Assembly: GCF_009664835.1 (NCBI RefSeq)
Contig: NZ_CP045929.1
Coordinates: 2,294,001 to 2,358,000 of the forward strand
Length of the DNA: 64,000 nucleotides
Source of the DNA: Allosaccharopolyspora coralli
GTDB lineage: Bacteria > Actinomycetota > Actinomycetes > Mycobacteriales > Pseudonocardiaceae
Direction of reading: 5' to 3'
Position numbers and translations under genes: made by a program. Shown here in pieces: positions 26,288 through 35,364 of the stretch. Below the pieces are notes generated by a model. The model did no database searches and was not told the origin of the DNA. It saw only the letters and a list, made by a program, of their open reading frames with translations. How positions within the stretch are numbered: position 1 is the first letter of the stretch; every line of letters starts with the position of its first letter.

Positions 26288-26481
26288 TGCGGCTGAGTCC
26301 GACGGCGGGGTACGTCAGCGAGCGAAGGCTCGGTGCCGCCTAGTCGCGCCAACCGGCGGGCGCTTTCTCGTTCGATCAGAGCACGCAGCGCCTCGCGCAC
26401 CAGGGCGGTCTTCTCTGATGTGCCGGTAAGACGCTGCGCCTCCGTCAGAAGGTCGTCGTCCAGGGCAAGGGTTGTACGCAT
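26284..26481 (-). CDS. vapB: VapB-type antitoxin
   Basis: This 65-aa ribbon-helix-helix protein begins MRTTLALDDDLLTEAQRLTG. Its C-terminal tail is expected to block VapC. It precedes and is coupled to vapC. An inverted repeat overlaps its promoter. Confidence 0.92.
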   Translation of the reverse strand: MRTTLALDDDLLTEAQRLTGTSEKTALVREALRALIERESARRLARLGGTEPSLADVPRRRTQPQ

Positions 26482-26495
26482 GAATGTCTCCTTTC

Positions 26496-26525
26496 AAGCA
26501 TCAGTATAGCCATCAAATGATGCTT
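26496..26525 (-). promoter_or_regulatory. VapBC operator/promoter
   Basis: AAGCATCA (26496-26503) and TGATGCTT (26518-26525) are perfect inverted repeats around a -10-like TATACT (minus strand, 26503-26508). GGAGAC before the start is the ribosome site. This is typical of self-repressed toxin-antitoxin promoters. Confidence 0.7.
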
Positions 26526-26688
26526 CTGGAGATGCCACGCGAACGACATGCGGACCCGGTTACGTACGTAAGGCATTCGGGCTGAGCCGTTCCCTCTCGG
26601 CACCCGCGCAGATGAGCGTACCGGCGCTGACAGCGACCGCCGTGCGTTGCCTCAACTGCCGCATTGCTGCCTGTTAGGCTGCGCCGTC

Positions 26689-27674
26689 GTGCCAGAGACG
26701 CGCCTCGACACTGCTCGGATTCGGCAGCTCGCCAGGTCATCGACCCAGTGTTCCTCGACACCCCGCTGTACCGCTGCGAGATGCTGGAGCCCGAACTCGG
26801 GTGCATGGTGAGTATCAAGCTCGAAACAGCGAACCCGGTCCGCAGCTTCAAGGGTCGTGGCACTGAGCTGGTCGCGGACCAAGCTCGCCGCCAACGGCTC
26901 GCACGCCGTGGTCTGTGCGAGCGCGGGTAACCTCGGCCAAGCCCTCGCATGGTCCGGTCGCTGCCGGGGACTCGACGTCACCGTGTGGGCCTCCCGCTTC
27001 GCGCCCGAGAGCAAGCTGGAGCGGATTCGCCACTTCGGCGCCAGGGTCGAGCTGGTGGACGCCGACTTCGACACGGCTCGAGAGCGGGCCGCAGCCGCTG
27101 CACACGCTGACGGCATCCGGCTCGTCGAGGACAGCCTGGACATCGAGACCTGCGAAGGAGCGGCGACCATCGGCCTGGAACTGGTCGAGGGTGCACGGTC
27201 GCTCGACGTCGTCCTGATCGCGCTCGGCGGCGGAGCGATGGCCACCGGAGTGGGGCATGTGGTGAAGGCCCTGGCGCCCGAAGTCGAGGTGATCTGCGCC
27301 CACCGGCGGGTGCGCCAGCGATGACGCGCTCGTACCGTCAGCGGCACGTCGTCACGACCGACTCGGCCCACACCATCGCCGACGGCGTCGCGGGCCGTCG
27401 GCCAATCCCGGCCGCCCTCAACGACCTCCTGCTGGTCGCCGACGACGCCGTCCTGGTCCAAGAGTCCTCGATTCTCGCCGGCATGCGAATGCTGCTCCAC
27501 CACGCTGGCGTCGTCGTCGAACCCTCGGCCGCGCTGGGTATCGCGGCGATCCTTGAAGACCGCGACCGTTTCGCCGGCCGTCACGTCGCCATCATGTGCG
27601 GCAGCAACGTCAACATGGACGCCTACCACCACTGGATAGGCGCGACGCCCACCGGCGGTGAGGGTCTCGCGTGA
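26689..27674 (+). pseudogene. Threonine/serine dehydratase-like gene, frameshifted
   Basis: Pieces of a fold-type II PLP enzyme run through several frames. ETANPVRSFKGRGTEL contains the PLP Lys block. CASAGNLGQALAWSG, LIALGGGAMATGVG (phosphate loop) and IMCGSNVNMDAYH follow. Shifts occur near 26738, between 26860 and 26900, and near 27320. The gene is inactive. It would have been about 325 aa. Confidence 0.85.
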
Positions 27675-27710
27675 CGATCCGCTTGCGGACGGGTCTTTGC
27701 GGTCTGGCGC

Positions 27711-28080
27711 TCAGCAGAGGGTGTCGCCTTCGCGCAGCGGTCGGTAGCCGGTGGGGCCGAGTTGGGCGAGCTCGCCGTCGACGGCGCCGAAGAAGTTGAT
27801 GTTTTCGATGTGCGCTGGGGAAATTTTGGCCAGGACCTCGTCGCCGATGCGGCGTCCGGAGCGGCGCATCGAGGCCACCGCCAGGCCGTAGTACTCAGTC
27901 GTCCAGGTCGAGACGGCGTTGGTCACCAGTGTCAGACACCAAGCTTGCTCGGTCTGCTGCTCGAGATTGCGGGGGATGGTGTCCTCGTGCGCGTAGAGCA
28001 GGTCCCGCTTTCAAGGCGTGCAATGACTCGCCCTCGTCGAACTGCTGGGAGATCTTGCACCGGTGCTGGGTCGGACAGTA
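27711..28080 (-). pseudogene. Tn3-family transposase C-terminal fragment (different element)
   Basis: NLEQQTEQAWCLTLVTNAVS and TWTTEYYGLAVASMRR match the end of Tn3-type transposases of another subgroup from tnpA at 1163. A preceding piece, QQFDEGESLHAL, is in another frame, so the remnant is frameshifted. No terminal repeat was found nearby. Confidence 0.85.
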
Positions 28081-28190
28081 GCTAGCGTAGATCGTTCTGC
28101 GTCGTGCTCCGTACTCCTCGAGTGCTGCGACCGGGTCGGGTTCGATGCGAGAGCTTGCGACCAGAAGCGAGGTGGGTGCTGCGTGGACGG

Positions 28191-29372
28191 TCAGGCCAGG
28201 GACGTCTCGAGGGCGTCAGCCCCGGCGACGGCACCTCCCTGGGCGCGCACGGTGTCGCGCATCGCCGCGACACTGGAGCGGATGTGCTCGTCAGCACCGA
28301 CGTCGTCGACGAACTTGCGCAGTACGCCGGCGTCTACGTCGTCCGGAACGCGCCGGCCCAGCCCCAGTTCCTCGACACGGCGGGCGTTGGCCTCCTGCTC
28401 AGGCATTTGCGGGACCGTGACCAGCGGCACGCCGTGGTACAGCGACTCCATGGTGGAGTTCATGCCCGCGTGCGAGAGGAACACGCTCGCCCGTTCCAGC
28501 ACCGCCAGCTGCGGAAAGTACTGCCGCACCTCGACATTCGTCGGGATCTCGCCGAGATCGGACGGAGCAACCGACTGTCCGACACTGATCGCCACCTGCC
28601 ACGGGCTGTCGGCGAAAGCTTCGAAGCACATCCGGTAGAACTCCGGGCGGTCGTTGAACAGCGTTCCCAGCGAGATGTACAGCAGAGGGGACTCCGCTTC
28701 CGCGGGCTGCCAGGATTCGGAACGACGCCGGCTGCCGAAGGCGGGGCCGAGGAACCGGAACCGGTGGTCGAAGGTCTCGGCGGCGATCTGGAACCGCTCG
28801 GGAATGAACACCAGGTTCAACGATGCCGGTGGGGGCGGAAACATCTGCTGTGTCTGGTTCAGCCCGTAACTGGCGGTGAAACGCCGCATCTCGCCCAGGA
28901 TCTCGGTCAGTGCCGGGTGTTGGAAGTCGAAGGAGGTCGGCAGTAGCTGCTCGTGCAGCGAGAACCGTTCGTTGGCGGCGAAGCTCGGCAGCAGCGCCAC
29001 ATCGGGGACGTCGAGCGATTCGGCCAACATCCGGCCCGCCAGGGCCAGCATGTCGGCACAGACCGCGTCGGGCAGGTCCGCCGTGAACTGCGTGAGCAGG
29101 GTGGGCAGGCTCGTCCGGGCGTCGGTGAGCTGCTTGCGCATCATCTCCGCGAAGTGCTCGGCGGAGATCTGCCCGGCGGCGGACCGTCCCGGAGGCGGCT
29201 CCATCGGGAGTGTCACACCAGTGGCACCGGCGGCTTCGACGGTCGGGATCAAGGCCGCACCGGTGGCGTAGCTGACCCGATGGCCGCGTCGAGTCAGTTC
29301 CTCGACCAGCGGCAGAGTCGGATTGACGTGCCCGTGAGCGGGTGGGGCGACGAAGGCGAAATGCCGGTGCAT
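28191..29372 (-). CDS. Macrolide-type UDP-glycosyltransferase (GT1)
   Basis: This 393-aa protein begins FAFVAPPAHGHVNPTLPLVE. It has the GT1 sugar-donor signature in FLSHAGMNSTMESLYHGVPL. It resembles the Mgt/OleD group, which inactivates macrolides by glucosylating the desosamine 2'-OH. The MFS pump and TetR gene next door support a drug-resistance setting. The acceptor is not proven. Confidence 0.9.
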   Translation of the reverse strand: MHRHFAFVAPPAHGHVNPTLPLVEELTRRGHRVSYATGAALIPTVEAAGATGVTLPMEPPPGRSAAGQISAEHFAEMMRKQLTDARTSLPTLLTQFTADLPDAVCADMLALAGRMLAESLDVPDVALLPSFAANERFSLHEQLLPTSFDFQHPALTEILGEMRRFTASYGLNQTQQMFPPPPASLNLVFIPERFQIAAETFDHRFRFLGPAFGSRRRSESWQPAEAESPLLYISLGTLFNDRPEFYRMCFEAFADSPWQVAISVGQSVAPSDLGEIPTNVEVRQYFPQLAVLERASVFLSHAGMNSTMESLYHGVPLVTVPQMPEQEANARRVEELGLGRRVPDDVDAGVLRKFVDDVGADEHIRSSVAAMRDTVRAQGGAVAGADALETSLA

Positions 29373-29482
29373 GGATCCTCCACTGACGGATTTCTCGGGT
29401 ACGTCCGGGCATCTTCGCGTCCGGTCGTGTCCGTTGTGGACGATGGTTCCGGCCGCTACCGCGGTAACCTGCTGCAGGTGAT

Positions 29483-31111
29483 CTATTCCTCGCGTCTGTC
29501 CGAGCCCGCGCTGCTCACGGCCTGCGGAGTCCCGTGGGGCAGGAAGAGCCAGGTGACAGCGGCGGCGACCAAGATCAGTGCCGCGCCGGCCAAGTAGGCG
29601 ATCTGGGAGCCGTGCATCCAGGCATTCGCCACTTCCCGAGCGAGAGCGTCACCGCGCTCGCCCTGCCCGGCGGCCACTTGCATCCCCCCGGGCAGGGACG
29701 CGGTCGCAGCCTCTCGCGCCGCCGCGGGCAGCCCCACCAGAGAATCGTGCAGCTCAGCAGCGTAGCTGCTGCTGAGTACGCTTCCGAGGATGGCCACTCC
29801 CAGCGAGGCGCCCACCTCTCGGGTGACGTCGTTGGTGGCCGAGCCCATTCCGGCGCGCTCGCGCGGCACATTGGCCATGAGCTGGTCGGTGGCCGGTGCC
29901 ATCGCCAGCGACATGCCTGTCGACGTGGCGACCAGCGGGACCAGCAGATGCCAATAGCCGGACTCCACGTCCAGAGTGCTCAGCCCCGCCAGCCCCAGGC
30001 CTGCGAGGAGCAGGCCTGTCGAGATCGTGGCGCGTGGACCGAACCGCCCCACGATGCGGGCCACCTGCGGGGCCACGAGCATCATCATGATCGACATCGG
30101 CAGCATCGCCGCGGCGGCCTGCAACGGGGTGTAGCCGTAGACGATCTGGATCGTCTGGCTCAGCGCGAAGAACACGCCGATCATCGCGAAGAACACCAGT
30201 GTCAGCGCCAGCGCCGAGGCGGAGAAACCGCTGCTGCGGAACAGCCGCACGTCCAGCATCGGGTCGGCGGCTCGCCGCTCCCAGACGACGAAAACGGCCG
30301 TCACCAGCAACCCGACGGCGACCATGATCAGCGTGCGCGGGGCGGTCCAACCGACGTGCTGGGCCGAGATCAGCGCGTAAACCACGAGCGTGATTCCCGC
30401 GGTCGACAGCAGGGCCCCGGGTATGTCGAGGCCGCCGTGTCCGTCTCGGCGACCGACGTGCGCGGGAACGTAGCGGATTCCGGCCACTACTGCCAGCACC
30501 GCGACGGGCACGTTGATGGCGAACACGGATTCCCAGGAGAAGTACTGAAGGAGCACCCCGGCGATCACCGGGCCGAGTGCGCTGCCCGCACCGGAGACCG
30601 CCGCCCAGATTCCCACCGCTCGAGTGCGTTCCCCGCTGGGGAAGACCGTGGTGAGGATGGACAGCGTCACCGGCATGATCATCGCACCGCCGAGGCCGAG
30701 CAGGCCGCGGGCGGCGATGAGCTCGGCACTGGAGCTCACGAACAGCCACACGTACAGCGAGACGGACCCGAACAGCACAAGCCCGGCCTGCAGCATGCGT
30801 TTTCGACCGTAGCGGTCGGCCAGTGCCGAAGTCGTGAACAGCAGCCCGGCGAACACCAGAGCGTAAGCGTTGGAGAACCACTGCTGATCCGCGGTGGAGG
30901 CTCCGAGGTCCCGGGAGAGGAACGGTAGCGAGACGCTGAGCGAGGTGTTGGCCAGCATGGTGACCAACAGCGCCAGGCACAGCACCAGCAGCGTCATCCA
31001 CCGTCGCCGGTAGACCACCGCCTCGATTCCTTCGGCCAGGGCACCGCGCTCCCCAGTGGTCGGCTGCCGCGCTTGCCCCTCGGTCGGTGACTCCGCTCGG
31101 CCTCCGGGCAC
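29483..31111 (-). CDS. MFS drug-efflux pump, DHA2 (14-TM) type
   Basis: This 542-aa transporter has motif A (LADRYGRKRM), motif C (AVSGAGSALGPVIAG) and 14 hydrophobic segments. The GTG at 31111 follows GAGGAGG. It is divergent from a TetR gene with a strong palindrome between them, the classic arrangement of a substrate-induced pump. Confidence 0.92.
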   Translation of the reverse strand: MPGGRAESPTEGQARQPTTGERGALAEGIEAVVYRRRWMTLLVLCLALLVTMLANTSLSVSLPFLSRDLGASTADQQWFSNAYALVFAGLLFTTSALADRYGRKRMLQAGLVLFGSVSLYVWLFVSSSAELIAARGLLGLGGAMIMPVTLSILTTVFPSGERTRAVGIWAAVSGAGSALGPVIAGVLLQYFSWESVFAINVPVAVLAVVAGIRYVPAHVGRRDGHGGLDIPGALLSTAGITLVVYALISAQHVGWTAPRTLIMVAVGLLVTAVFVVWERRAADPMLDVRLFRSSGFSASALALTLVFFAMIGVFFALSQTIQIVYGYTPLQAAAAMLPMSIMMMLVAPQVARIVGRFGPRATISTGLLLAGLGLAGLSTLDVESGYWHLLVPLVATSTGMSLAMAPATDQLMANVPRERAGMGSATNDVTREVGASLGVAILGSVLSSSYAAELHDSLVGLPAAAREAATASLPGGMQVAAGQGERGDALAREVANAWMHGSQIAYLAGAALILVAAAVTWLFLPHGTPQAVSSAGSDRREE

Positions 31112-31169
31112 GTTTCCTCCTCGCAAATCGCCGCCCGACCATAGTGGCAGTCCTGCCGAATTGACACTA

Positions 31170-31192
31170 CTGCCACGATGGCATCGTGGCAG
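31170..31192. promoter_or_regulatory. TetR operator palindrome
   Basis: Arms CTGCCACGAT and ATCGTGGCAG pair perfectly around GGC. A related half site, GTGGCAGTCCTGCC, lies at 31144-31157 and TTGACA at 31161. The palindrome overlaps the proposed TetR start codon. Confidence 0.75.
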
Positions 31193-31905
31193 ATGACACA
31201 GTCGACCCGCGCCCACGGCGAAACGAACGTGGCGAAGCTGGCCGCCGAGAAACCGGAGCGGAGCACGCCGGCGCCGCGAACACAGCAGTGTCAGGTCGGC
31301 GCGAACGCCGGGCCGCCCGAACACGAGCAGACATCGAGGAGGTGGCCCTGAGTCTGTTCACCGAGCACGGGTTCGAGGCCACCACGGTGGAGCGGATCGC
31401 CGAAGCCGCCGACATCTCCCCTCGGACGTTCTTCCGGCACTTTCCGAGCAAGGAAGCGGTCCTGTTCGGTGATCTCCGCCGCGAGATGGCACGGGTGCGG
31501 GAGATCCTTGGTTCACGCCCGCCGGACGAACACCCGTTGCGGTCGCTGACCGTGGCGACACTCGACGTGACAGACCGGATGGAACCGGACCGAGCGCAGC
31601 ACCGGATGCGTGCCGAGTTGCTGAACGCGCGACACAACAGCGTCGACTATGAGCTCCACCTGCTGCGGCAGCAGTGGGTGCAGGAGCTTGCGGAGCTGGT
31701 CGCCGAACGCCTCGACGTGGACGCGGCGACCGACGCCCGCCCGAATGCCTGGTCAATGACCCTCGGATGCTGTTTCGGGTCGGCCATGCACGCCTGGCTG
31801 ACCCGCACCGACGGCACTCCGTTGCGAGAGCTGTTCACGGAGATGCTCGACGAGACCGCGCGCGGCTTGGGTCAGGCAGCTCAGGTGGCCGTCTCCGCCC
31901 GGTGA
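31186..31905 (+). CDS. TetR-family regulator of the MFS pump
   Basis: This protein of about 239 aa has a long basic N-terminal extension before the HTH (VERIAEAADISPRTFFRHFP). The GTG at 31186 has no ribosome site and lies inside the operator. Either translation is leaderless or the true start is the GTG near 31288. The C-terminal ligand domain is typical of drug-binding TetR proteins. Confidence 0.85.
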   Translation: MADDTVDPRPRRNERGEAGRRETGAEHAGAANTAVSGRRERRAARTRADIEEVALSLFTEHGFEATTVERIAEAADISPRTFFRHFPSKEAVLFGDLRREMARVREILGSRPPDEHPLRSLTVATLDVTDRMEPDRAQHRMRAELLNARHNSVDYELHLLRQQWVQELAELVAERLDVDAATDARPNAWSMTLGCCFGSAMHAWLTRTDGTPLRELFTEMLDETARGLGQAAQVAVSAR

Positions 31906-31994
31906 ACCGCTCCCCCGGCGCCGGGACTCGCCGCACGACACGGTCGGGCACGCGGTCCGGGTCCCTGTGTCGAGCCTTGGCGAGAAAATCAGTA

Positions 31995-32026
31995 TTGACT
32001 TATATAAGCCGAGCATGAAATATAGC
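31995..32026 (+). promoter_or_regulatory. Promoter of the ArsR/SRPBCC pair
   Basis: TTGACT (31995-32000) is followed 17-20 bp later by AAATATAGC, in an unusually AT-rich patch (TTATATAAG). The GTG start at 32031 lies only a few bases after the expected transcription start, so the mRNA may be leaderless. Confidence 0.6.
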
Positions 32027-32030
32027 CGGT

Positions 32031-32375
32031 GTGCATGCGCTCGACGTTCTTGGCGATCCCGTCCGGCGGCGGCTTCTCGAGCTGCTCGCTGACGGGGAGC
32101 AGCCGGCCGGGGCTCTCGGGGTGACGGTGAGCGCTGAGTTCGGCATCTCCCAGCCCGGGGTTTCCCAGCACCTCAAAGTGTTGCGCGAGCAAGGCTTCGT
32201 TGCCGCTCGGTCCGAGGGCACCCGGCGTGTGTATGCGGTGCGGACCGCGCCCCTGCGCGAGGCCGACGAATGGTTCGCGCGCTTCCGCGCGTTCTGGGAG
32301 CCCCATTTCGACGCACTGGCCACCGAGATCGCACGCGGGAAACGTGACCGGCGCCACGAACAGGAGGAATCATGA
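32031..32375 (+). CDS. ArsR-family regulator (SRPBCC-linked type)
   Basis: This 114-aa winged-helix protein starts HALDVLGDPVRRRLLELLAD, with SQPGVSQHLKVLREQGFV as recognition helix. It lacks metal-binding Cys residues. This subgroup is usually paired with SRPBCC proteins, as here with a 4-bp overlap. Confidence 0.9.
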   Translation: MHALDVLGDPVRRRLLELLADGEQPAGALGVTVSAEFGISQPGVSQHLKVLREQGFVAARSEGTRRVYAVRTAPLREADEWFARFRAFWEPHFDALATEIARGKRDRRHEQEES

Positions 32376-33013
32376 TGGACATCCCCCGTGAGATCGGCGC
32401 GACGCACCGCGCTCTCGGCACGCGGACGCTCCACAGCGATGTCGTGCACACAGTCACGCTGGCGCGCACGTACCCGACCGACGTCGACGACCTGTGGGCG
32501 GCGTGCACCGAGCGGGAGCGGTTGCAACGGTGGTTCCTCCCGGTCCACGGCAACCTCCATGTCGGTGGGAACTACCAGATCGAGGGCCAGGCAGGCGGGA
32601 CGATCACGGCGTGCCGGCCTCCGCACGCCCTCGACGCGACGTGGGAGTACGGCGGCGAGACCAGCTGGATCGAGCTTCGCCTGCGGCCCGAAGGGGAGCA
32701 CGCGCGCCTGGAGCTCACGCACCTTTTCCACACCGACGACGACATCTGGCCGCGCTACGGGCCGGCCGCGACGGGCCTCGGGTGGGACTTGGGATTGATC
32801 GGGTTGGCCTGGCATCTCGACGACGGCGGGAGCCCTCACGGGGAGGCTGACGAGTGGGCCGCTTCCGCCGAAGGAGTCGCTTTCCTCACTGCTGCCGGAG
32901 ACGCGTGGGTGCCCGTCACTATCGCGGCCGGATTCGACACGGACGACGCGCGTGCGCGTGCCGGCCGAACGGTCGCCTTCTTCACCGGCGCCGAGGAAGC
33001 CTCGGACGCCTGA
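32372..33013 (+). CDS. SRPBCC (AHSA1-type) domain protein
   Basis: This 213-aa protein has the Bet v1-like signature YPTDVDDLWAACTERERLQR, then WFLPVHGNL and LELTHLFHTDDD. It binds a hydrophobic ligand of unknown identity. It is coupled to the ArsR gene. Either ATG at 32372 or 32375 could start it. Confidence 0.88.
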   Translation: MMDIPREIGATHRALGTRTLHSDVVHTVTLARTYPTDVDDLWAACTERERLQRWFLPVHGNLHVGGNYQIEGQAGGTITACRPPHALDATWEYGGETSWIELRLRPEGEHARLELTHLFHTDDDIWPRYGPAATGLGWDLGLIGLAWHLDDGGSPHGEADEWAASAEGVAFLTAAGDAWVPVTIAAGFDTDDARARAGRTVAFFTGAEEASDA

Positions 33014-33065
33014 AGGGTTGTGCCCGGGGCATGACCTGCACTGCGCGGCGCCGCCGCGCTCGTGA

Positions 33066-33425
33066 TCAGACGGGCGTGAGTTCGTAATGCAGCCGGACGA
33101 CGGGAGCGGACCAGAGCCGCACGACGCGGTCGGTTCTGGGCACGTGCTCGCTGTCGAGGTCAAGGTGAAAGGACTCGCGGGGCGCGTTCGCGGCCGGTCA
33201 CGGTCACGTAAGCGCCGTCGTCACCGAAGTCACCGCCTGGAGAACTCAACCGCAGGGAGCCGTCGGATTCCGCGCTCGTCTCCCGAAAGACCTGAACGTT
33301 TCCTGCGTGCAGAGGAAACGCCACGTGCACGCTGGGCTGCCGCGTTCCGCCGTCGTCGCGGTGGTGTCGTTCGGCGAAACGCTCTCGCAGTTCATGGACT
33401 GCGTCGAGGACCGCCTGCCGCCGAC
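33066..33425 (-). pseudogene. Unidentified protein remnant
   Basis: Read leftward, AVLDAVHELRERFAERHH is followed by VHVAFPLHAGNVQVFRETSA and then, after a frameshift near 33180, RVVRLWSAPVVRLHYELTPV. It looks like the frameshifted C-terminal part of a real protein that I do not recognise. It touches the end of the DUF899 gene. Confidence 0.45.
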
Positions 33426-34234
33426 TTGTGTTGGCAGTGACAGGTGTCGTACTCGTCGGGCAGGCGCATCGCCGGGCCGCCGACCTGCAGTCCGAGCGGG
33501 GCCGCGCGTCCCGTGGGCTCCTCCCATGCCTCTTGGCGGCCGAGCGCGGTCAGGTCGAGGTAGGGGTTTCCGTTGTGGAACTGCTCGATGCCGCGGCCGA
33601 ACGTGGAGTAGGTGTGATACACCTCGTCCTCGACCTGAAGGAACGCACTGATGCCCGGATAGTCGCCACGCATCTCCTCGCTCCACGGCATTCCCGCGTC
33701 GGCCAACTCGCCCTCATTGCGGTAAAACGCCTGCACCGGTGCGACCCGGTCGTCCACTGTGGCATGGAAGTCGTAGTTGAAGTCGCTACCAGTCGAGGAA
33801 TACCAGGGAAATGTCCAGCCCATCCGCTGCTGGTAGGTCGCGAGCTTGTCGTACGGCGCCCGCGTCACGGCGACGAGCGTGGTGCCGCGCACGTGCAACT
33901 GTCGCAGCTTGCCGATCCCGTCGGCGCCGGAAGAACAGCTTGAGCAGCCGGTGTCGCGAGGATGCTCGACCCCGCCGGCGTCGACGTCGTAGGTCCACAT
34001 GAAGTGATGCATCACCAGCTGGGGCCTGCCCTCGAACAGGTCGAGGAGACCGACCTCCCCGTCGGGACCCTCGAACCGGTACTCCTTGTCCACCCGAACC
34101 ATCGGTAACCGGCGTCGGGCGGCGTTGACCCGGTCCCGCGCGCGGGTCAGTTCCTTCTCCTCGGCCAGCAGCTGCTTGCGGGCCGCCAACCACTCCTCGC
34201 GGGAGACCACCTCGGGCAGGTTGTTCGTACTCAT
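33392..34234 (-). CDS. DUF899 family thioredoxin-like protein
   Basis: This 280-aa protein begins LPEVVSREEWLAARKQLL and has YDVDAGGVEHPRDTGCSSCS, YQQRMGWTFPWYSS and NYDFHAT, all DUF899 signatures. DUF899 proteins have a thioredoxin-like fold, and the role is unclear. The last 15 residues (after YDTCHC) read into the neighbouring remnant, so the native C-terminus may be replaced. It is divergent from HxlR. Confidence 0.9.
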   Translation of the reverse strand: MSTNNLPEVVSREEWLAARKQLLAEEKELTRARDRVNAARRRLPMVRVDKEYRFEGPDGEVGLLDLFEGRPQLVMHHFMWTYDVDAGGVEHPRDTGCSSCSSGADGIGKLRQLHVRGTTLVAVTRAPYDKLATYQQRMGWTFPWYSSTGSDFNYDFHATVDDRVAPVQAFYRNEGELADAGMPWSEEMRGDYPGISAFLQVEDEVYHTYSTFGRGIEQFHNGNPYLDLTALGRQEAWEEPTGRAAPLGLQVGGPAMRLPDEYDTCHCQHKSAAGGPRRSP

Positions 34235-34279
34235 CGCCACTCCAAACCGATGCACTTTTGCAAGTAGACAGAAGCTAAG

Positions 34280-34299
34280 GCATACTGGTCTTAGTATGC
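34280..34299. promoter_or_regulatory. HxlR-type operator
   Basis: GCATACT and AGTATGC form a perfect inverted repeat with a 6-bp spacer between the divergent DUF899 and HxlR genes. Confidence 0.7.
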
Positions 34300-34322
34300 A
34301 ACCGGTTTGGAGGTGAGGGCGG

Positions 34323-34835
34323 ATGCGGAAGGACTCGCGGTCGCAGTGCCCGATCAACCTGTCGCTGGAGATCCTCGGCGACCGCTGGACCCTGCTGGTC
34401 CTGCGCGACATCATCTTTACCGGCGCCCGGCACTTCCGCGAACTGCTCGACGGACCCGAGCGGATCTCGTCGAACATCCTCGCCGACCGGCTCGACTCAC
34501 TCGTCGAGCACGGCATGCTCACCAAGGCCAGCGACCCCTCGCACAAGCAAAAGATCACCTACAGCCTCACCGAGCAAGCGATAGACCTGGTGCCCGTTCT
34601 GGTCCAACTCGGCTACTGGGGCACCCGCTACCTCCCCGTCACCGAGGCGTACACAGCCCGCGGGGAAGTCCTTGCCACCGGCGGTGATCCGCTGGTGCAG
34701 ACCTTGATGGACGAACTCCGCGAGAACCACCTCGGGCCACACGCGCGCCACGCACCAGTACCGGACGGCCCCACCGTGCTCGCGCAAATGCAGAACGCCT
34801 ACCAAGCTGCACTCGACCGCACAGCCGGCACCTGA
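34323..34835 (+). CDS. HxlR-family transcriptional regulator
   Basis: This 170-aa winged-helix protein has the N-terminal Cys of the family (SQCPINLSLEILGDRWTLLV), GARHFRELLDGPERISSNIL and the wing. Redox- or aldehyde-sensing members use that Cys. It likely controls the divergent DUF899 gene through the palindrome between them. Confidence 0.93.
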   Translation: MRKDSRSQCPINLSLEILGDRWTLLVLRDIIFTGARHFRELLDGPERISSNILADRLDSLVEHGMLTKASDPSHKQKITYSLTEQAIDLVPVLVQLGYWGTRYLPVTEAYTARGEVLATGGDPLVQTLMDELRENHLGPHARHAPVPDGPTVLAQMQNAYQAALDRTAGT

Positions 34836-34871
34836 CGCGGATTTCCACGCAGCTGATTCGGGGCAAACGGC

Positions 34872-35060
34872 TCAGGCGAGTTCGTAGCGGATGGTGCGGT
34901 TTCCCCACCAGGGCACGGTGGTGTCGGCTGGTAGGTCGGCTCGGCGGAGCACGGGGACGCGCCGGTCGAGACGGACGGTGTCGGTGCCCGGGTCATGAGC
35001 GAGGTTGGGGCAGGTCGGCAGGAGGGGCCTCTGCCCGTTTGCCGCGAGCCGGAGCTCCGC
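34872..35060 (-). pseudogene. Short C-terminal gene fragment
   Basis: The frame ends VLRRADLPADTTVPWWGNRT-IRYELA, which has protein-like composition but no start or recognisable domain. It is probably a leftover of a deleted gene. Confidence 0.3.
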
Positions 35061-35073
35061 GCATTCCTCGCCC

Positions 35074-35364
35074 CTATCTGACAACGTCTCCCATGACCAC
35101 GTCGGGGCGCACGTTGGTGTAATTGGCGACATCAGCCCTGATCTCGGCGCCCTTCTCGGCCATCGCCGCGCCGAACGCTTCGGCGCTAGACACGAGCGCC
35201 CACCCGATCGACTCGTACGGGCCGCTGGTGATCCGGTCGGCACCCCAGCCCTGACAGTCGTCGCCGAGCGCGGCGGCGAGCATCGGCATGTGCGTCGACG
35301 TGTAGTAGTCCATGTCAAATGTCGACTCGTCGGTCTTCGGATAGAGGAACGTCACCCGGATCAT
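35074..35364 (-). CDS. EthD-family protein
   Basis: This 96-aa ferredoxin-like dimeric alpha/beta-barrel protein starts RVTFLYPKTDESTFDMDYY and includes THMPMLAAAL, the EthD signature. Members accompany oxygenases or ether-degrading systems. No partner is seen here. Confidence 0.85.
   Translation of the reverse strand: MIRVTFLYPKTDESTFDMDYYTSTHMPMLAAALGDDCQGWGADRITSGPYESIGWALVSSAEAFGAAMAEKGAEIRADVANYTNVRPDVVMGDVVR

Noticed and set aside
28191-31111. Macrolide biosynthetic cluster
   Set aside because: Only a glycosyltransferase, a pump and a regulator are present, with no polyketide synthase or sugar genes; resistance is the better reading.
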